This document shows, one piece after another, positions 6,448 through 7,826 of a stretch of 7,826 bases of DNA. The stretch covers positions 1 through 7,826 of the forward strand of contig CASGVX010000093.1 of assembly GCA_949346185.1 (NCBI GenBank), given 5' to 3'. Within the stretch, counting starts at the first letter, position 1. Each line of letters opens with the position of its first letter. A program made the translations under genes and the position numbers. The notes under the pieces were generated by a model, which saw nothing but the letters and a program-made list of their open reading frames with translations, was not told the origin of the DNA and did not search any database. This stretch comes from an uncultured Lachnospiraceae bacterium. GTDB taxonomy: Bacteria > Bacillota > Clostridia > Lachnospirales > Lachnospiraceae.

Positions 6448-7321
6448 ACTGCAAGAAATAAAACCCGATGGCGACCATTCCCATCAGTCCGCAGTAAAGG
6501 GCAAAATACTTATATTTTTTGCCCCTGATAATCCGCATCATAAAGCAGATGGACAGATAGCCCACCACCGCTGCCACCGCCGTGGCAATGCCGCAGGAAA
6601 CCGCCATATCCCGGCTGAAATGCATGTCAGTAAAATCCTTCAGTTCCAGCACCACTGCCCCCAGTACCGCCGGAATGGACATGATAAAAGAATATTTTAC
6701 GGCAAATCTCTTCTCAAATCCGCACAGCAGGCATGCCGTGATGGTCGTTCCAGAGCGGGAGATACCAGGCATGGTGGCCAATCCCTGAGCCACCCCCACG
6801 GCTCCCGCCTCCAGATACCCCACCTCTCTAGGGCGCTTCTCACCCACGTCAGCGGCATCCGCAATGAGAAGGAACATGGCAGTAATCAGAAGGCACACCC
6901 CCGGTACCAGAATCATCGTATTGGCAGCCTTGATAATGTCCGACAGCAAAACTCCAAGAATACCGGTGGGAATGGTGGAAATAATAATCAAAACCACCAG
7001 TTTCCGATAAGAGCTGCGCACCACCTTCCGATACTTCGCCTCGCCGCCAAAGAGATGTCTGACCAAGACTGCCAGATTGCAGCATACATCTCCCACAATA
7101 TGTAGCCCCTCCACAATCAATCGCCGGATATCCTTCCAGAATGCCACGAAAATTGCCAGAAGGGTTCCCAGATGGACCATTACGTCAAAAAACACGCCGC
7201 CACCTGCCAAATCCACATCCAATATCTCCTTCATAATCACCAAATGGCCGGAACTGCTCACCGGAAGAAATTCCGCCGCTCCTTGTATCACGCCTAATAA
7301 TATTGCTTTCCAAATCGGCAT
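6446..7321 (-). CDS. uppP: Undecaprenyl-diphosphatase (BacA/UppP family)
   Basis: An integral membrane phosphatase that converts undecaprenyl diphosphate to the monophosphate, recycling the lipid carrier for peptidoglycan and other wall polymers; overproduction in this family gives bacitracin resistance. The 291-residue product shows both signature motifs. GVIQGAAEFLPVSSSGH (10-26) contains the (E/Q)xxxE pair as Q13/E17, plus S23, S24 and H26. PGISRSG (185-191) contains R189, matching the essential Arg of the E. coli enzyme. Hydrophobic segments occur near 43-62, 108-126, 136-154, 212-226, 240-262 and 272-290. The frame extends to TTG 7330, but AAAGGA (7331-7336) abuts that codon and is 9 nt from ATG 7321, so I start at 7321. 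It has its own candidate promoter inside the 3' end of the upstream tepA-like gene. It lies between tepA and ftsK, genes that are close neighbours in Bacillus. Confidence 0.96.
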   Translation of the reverse strand: MPIWKAILLGVIQGAAEFLPVSSSGHLVIMKEILDVDLAGGGVFFDVMVHLGTLLAIFVAFWKDIRRLIVEGLHIVGDVCCNLAVLVRHLFGGEAKYRKVVRSSYRKLVVLIIISTIPTGILGVLLSDIIKAANTMILVPGVCLLITAMFLLIADAADVGEKRPREVGYLEAGAVGVAQGLATMPGISRSGTTITACLLCGFEKRFAVKYSFIMSIPAVLGAVVLELKDFTDMHFSRDMAVSCGIATAVAAVVGYLSICFMMRIIRGKKYKYFALYCGLMGMVAIGFYFLQ

Positions 7322-7330
7322 CGCTAACAA

Positions 7331-7336
7331 TCCTTT
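7331..7336 (-). promoter_or_regulatory. Ribosome binding site that sets the uppP start
   Basis: AAAGGA on the minus strand is 9 nt from ATG 7321 and has zero spacing to the alternative TTG at 7330. The ATG is therefore preferred. Confidence 0.7.
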
Positions 7337-7370
7337 CCACTCATCTTATCATTTTTTGTACGTCCAAGCA

Positions 7371-7387
7371 TGCCAGCCTCGCTGGCA
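7371..7387. other. Hairpin in the uppP leader
   Basis: TGCCAGC (7371-7377) and GCTGGCA (7381-7387) form a perfect 7-bp stem with a 3-nt loop in the tepA-uppP spacer. No U-tract follows on either strand, so it is not a standard terminator. It lies about 35 nt upstream of the uppP ribosome binding site and does not overlap it. Confidence 0.5.
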
Positions 7388-7438
7388 CAAACAATCCATC
7401 AAAGAAGAATCGTTATGGGAAACTTCGCACTTCTTTCT

Positions 7439-7467
7439 ATTATATTATGAATTGGAAATAATTGCAA
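7439..7467 (-). promoter_or_regulatory. Candidate sigma-A-type promoter for uppP
   Basis: On the minus strand, TTGCAA (7462-7467) is followed after exactly 17 nt by TATAAT (7439-7444). The -10 is a perfect consensus; the -35 matches at four of six positions. The -10 box adjoins the tepA stop codon (7445-7447) and the -35 lies inside the tepA coding region. It predicts a uppP leader of about 110 nt that includes the hairpin at 7371-7387. Confidence 0.6.
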
Positions 7468-7826
7468 TCTTCTTGTGAAGCAAGGCCATCGCCTCCTTGA
7501 TTCCCCCCACTTGGCCGTACAAGCCGGCCTTCACAGCCTCCTCTCCCACAAAGATGGTTCCCAAGTCCCTGCTCAGGATGCCCGGGGAAACCATCCACTC
7601 TTGGAACTTTTCCTGAGAGACATTGGTGTGCTCCGTCACGAACCGGGTAATCCTCTCCTGAATCAGCTGGAAATATTCGTAGGTCTGGGGCGCTCCCAGC
7701 ACCGTGCCGCTGAGACGCACGGGATGAATAATGACCGTTGCGCTGGGCGCAATCACCGTCTCATCTGCTGCCACAGAAAGGGGCACGCCGATGGAATGGC
7801 TGTCCCCGATAATCAGAGCCACCGTT
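7445..7826 (-). CDS. tepA: TepA-type ClpP-fold serine protease, C-terminal part (runs off right edge)
   Basis: The last 126 residues are visible; the N-terminus lies beyond the right edge. The sequence closely follows the TepA/YmfB branch of the ClpP/crotonase fold, proteins linked in Bacillus to protein export or signal-peptide degradation. In window numbering, the catalytic Ser is S11 within GDSHSIGVPLS, matching the ClpP nucleophile turn. The catalytic His is H34 in ATVIIHPVRLSG. The probable acid residue is D87 in LSRDLGT. A VGEEAVKAGLYGQVGG stretch (93-108) corresponds to the conserved end of the fold. The HPVRLSG..LG.PQT.EY pattern separates it from housekeeping ClpP, and it has no Clp ATPase partner here. 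In Bacillus tepA lies just ahead of spoIIIE, which supports the call, although uppP intervenes here. The product ends with a short hydrophobic IAIISNS tail. Confidence 0.88.
   Translation of the reverse strand, partial: TVALIIGDSHSIGVPLSVAADETVIAPSATVIIHPVRLSGTVLGAPQTYEYFQLIQERITRFVTEHTNVSQEKFQEWMVSPGILSRDLGTIFVGEEAVKAGLYGQVGGIKEAMALLHKKIAIISNS

Noticed and set aside
6380..7105. 241-codon open frame on the plus strand
   Set aside because: Antisense to uppP, whose conserved motifs are certain; composition is His/Arg/Gln-rich with no family resemblance.
7319..7330. TTG start at 7330 for uppP
   Set aside because: The AAAGGA site directly abuts this TTG, leaving no spacing; it fits ATG 7321 instead.

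Overview
The window reads as chromosomal DNA of a Firmicute, most likely a Lachnospiraceae or related Clostridia. This rests on the tepA-like / FtsK-SpoIIIE neighbourhood, strong AGGAGG-type ribosome binding sites, moderate base composition and the style of the proteins; no rRNA or other taxonomic marker is present. Every gene I can support lies on the minus strand, so the biological reading direction runs from the right edge to the left edge.

In reading order: (1) the C-terminal part of a TepA-type ClpP-fold serine protease (7445-7826, cut by the right edge). (2) A 123-bp leader with a good promoter overlapping the tepA 3' end and a short hairpin, then uppP/bacA, undecaprenyl-diphosphatase (6446-7321). 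(3) A 234-bp spacer with two adjacent hairpins, one shaped like an intrinsic terminator facing the opposite way to all genes, and a Cys-rich open frame continuous with the next gene. (4) A very large ftsK/spoIIIE DNA translocase (2648-6211, 1187 aa) with a Lys/Ser-rich N-terminal tail, a membrane domain, a linker of about 390 residues carrying a 36-bp tandem repeat, an intact motor, a gamma domain and an extra C-terminal tail. (5) purC, SAICAR synthase of the longer type (1709-2590). (6) A complete RimK-like ATP-grasp ligase (638-1663). (7) A second, different RimK-like ATP-grasp protein (1-571), cut by the left edge; I translated it by hand because it has no stop inside the window.

The gaps from ftsK leftward are short (57, 45 and 66 bp), with no terminator visible, so ftsK-purC-ATPgrasp-ATPgrasp may be one transcription unit. 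The right half is cell-envelope and chromosome-segregation housekeeping; purC is purine biosynthesis. The two ATP-grasp ligases are the only part whose product cannot be guessed, and they are the best candidate for something undescribed: tandem RimK-type ligases are expected to build amide or ester bonds on a peptide, protein or small metabolite. The substrate is not visible here, and the rest of the locus lies beyond the left edge.

Four start codons were chosen from ribosome binding sites rather than from the longest frame (571, 1663, 6211, 7321).
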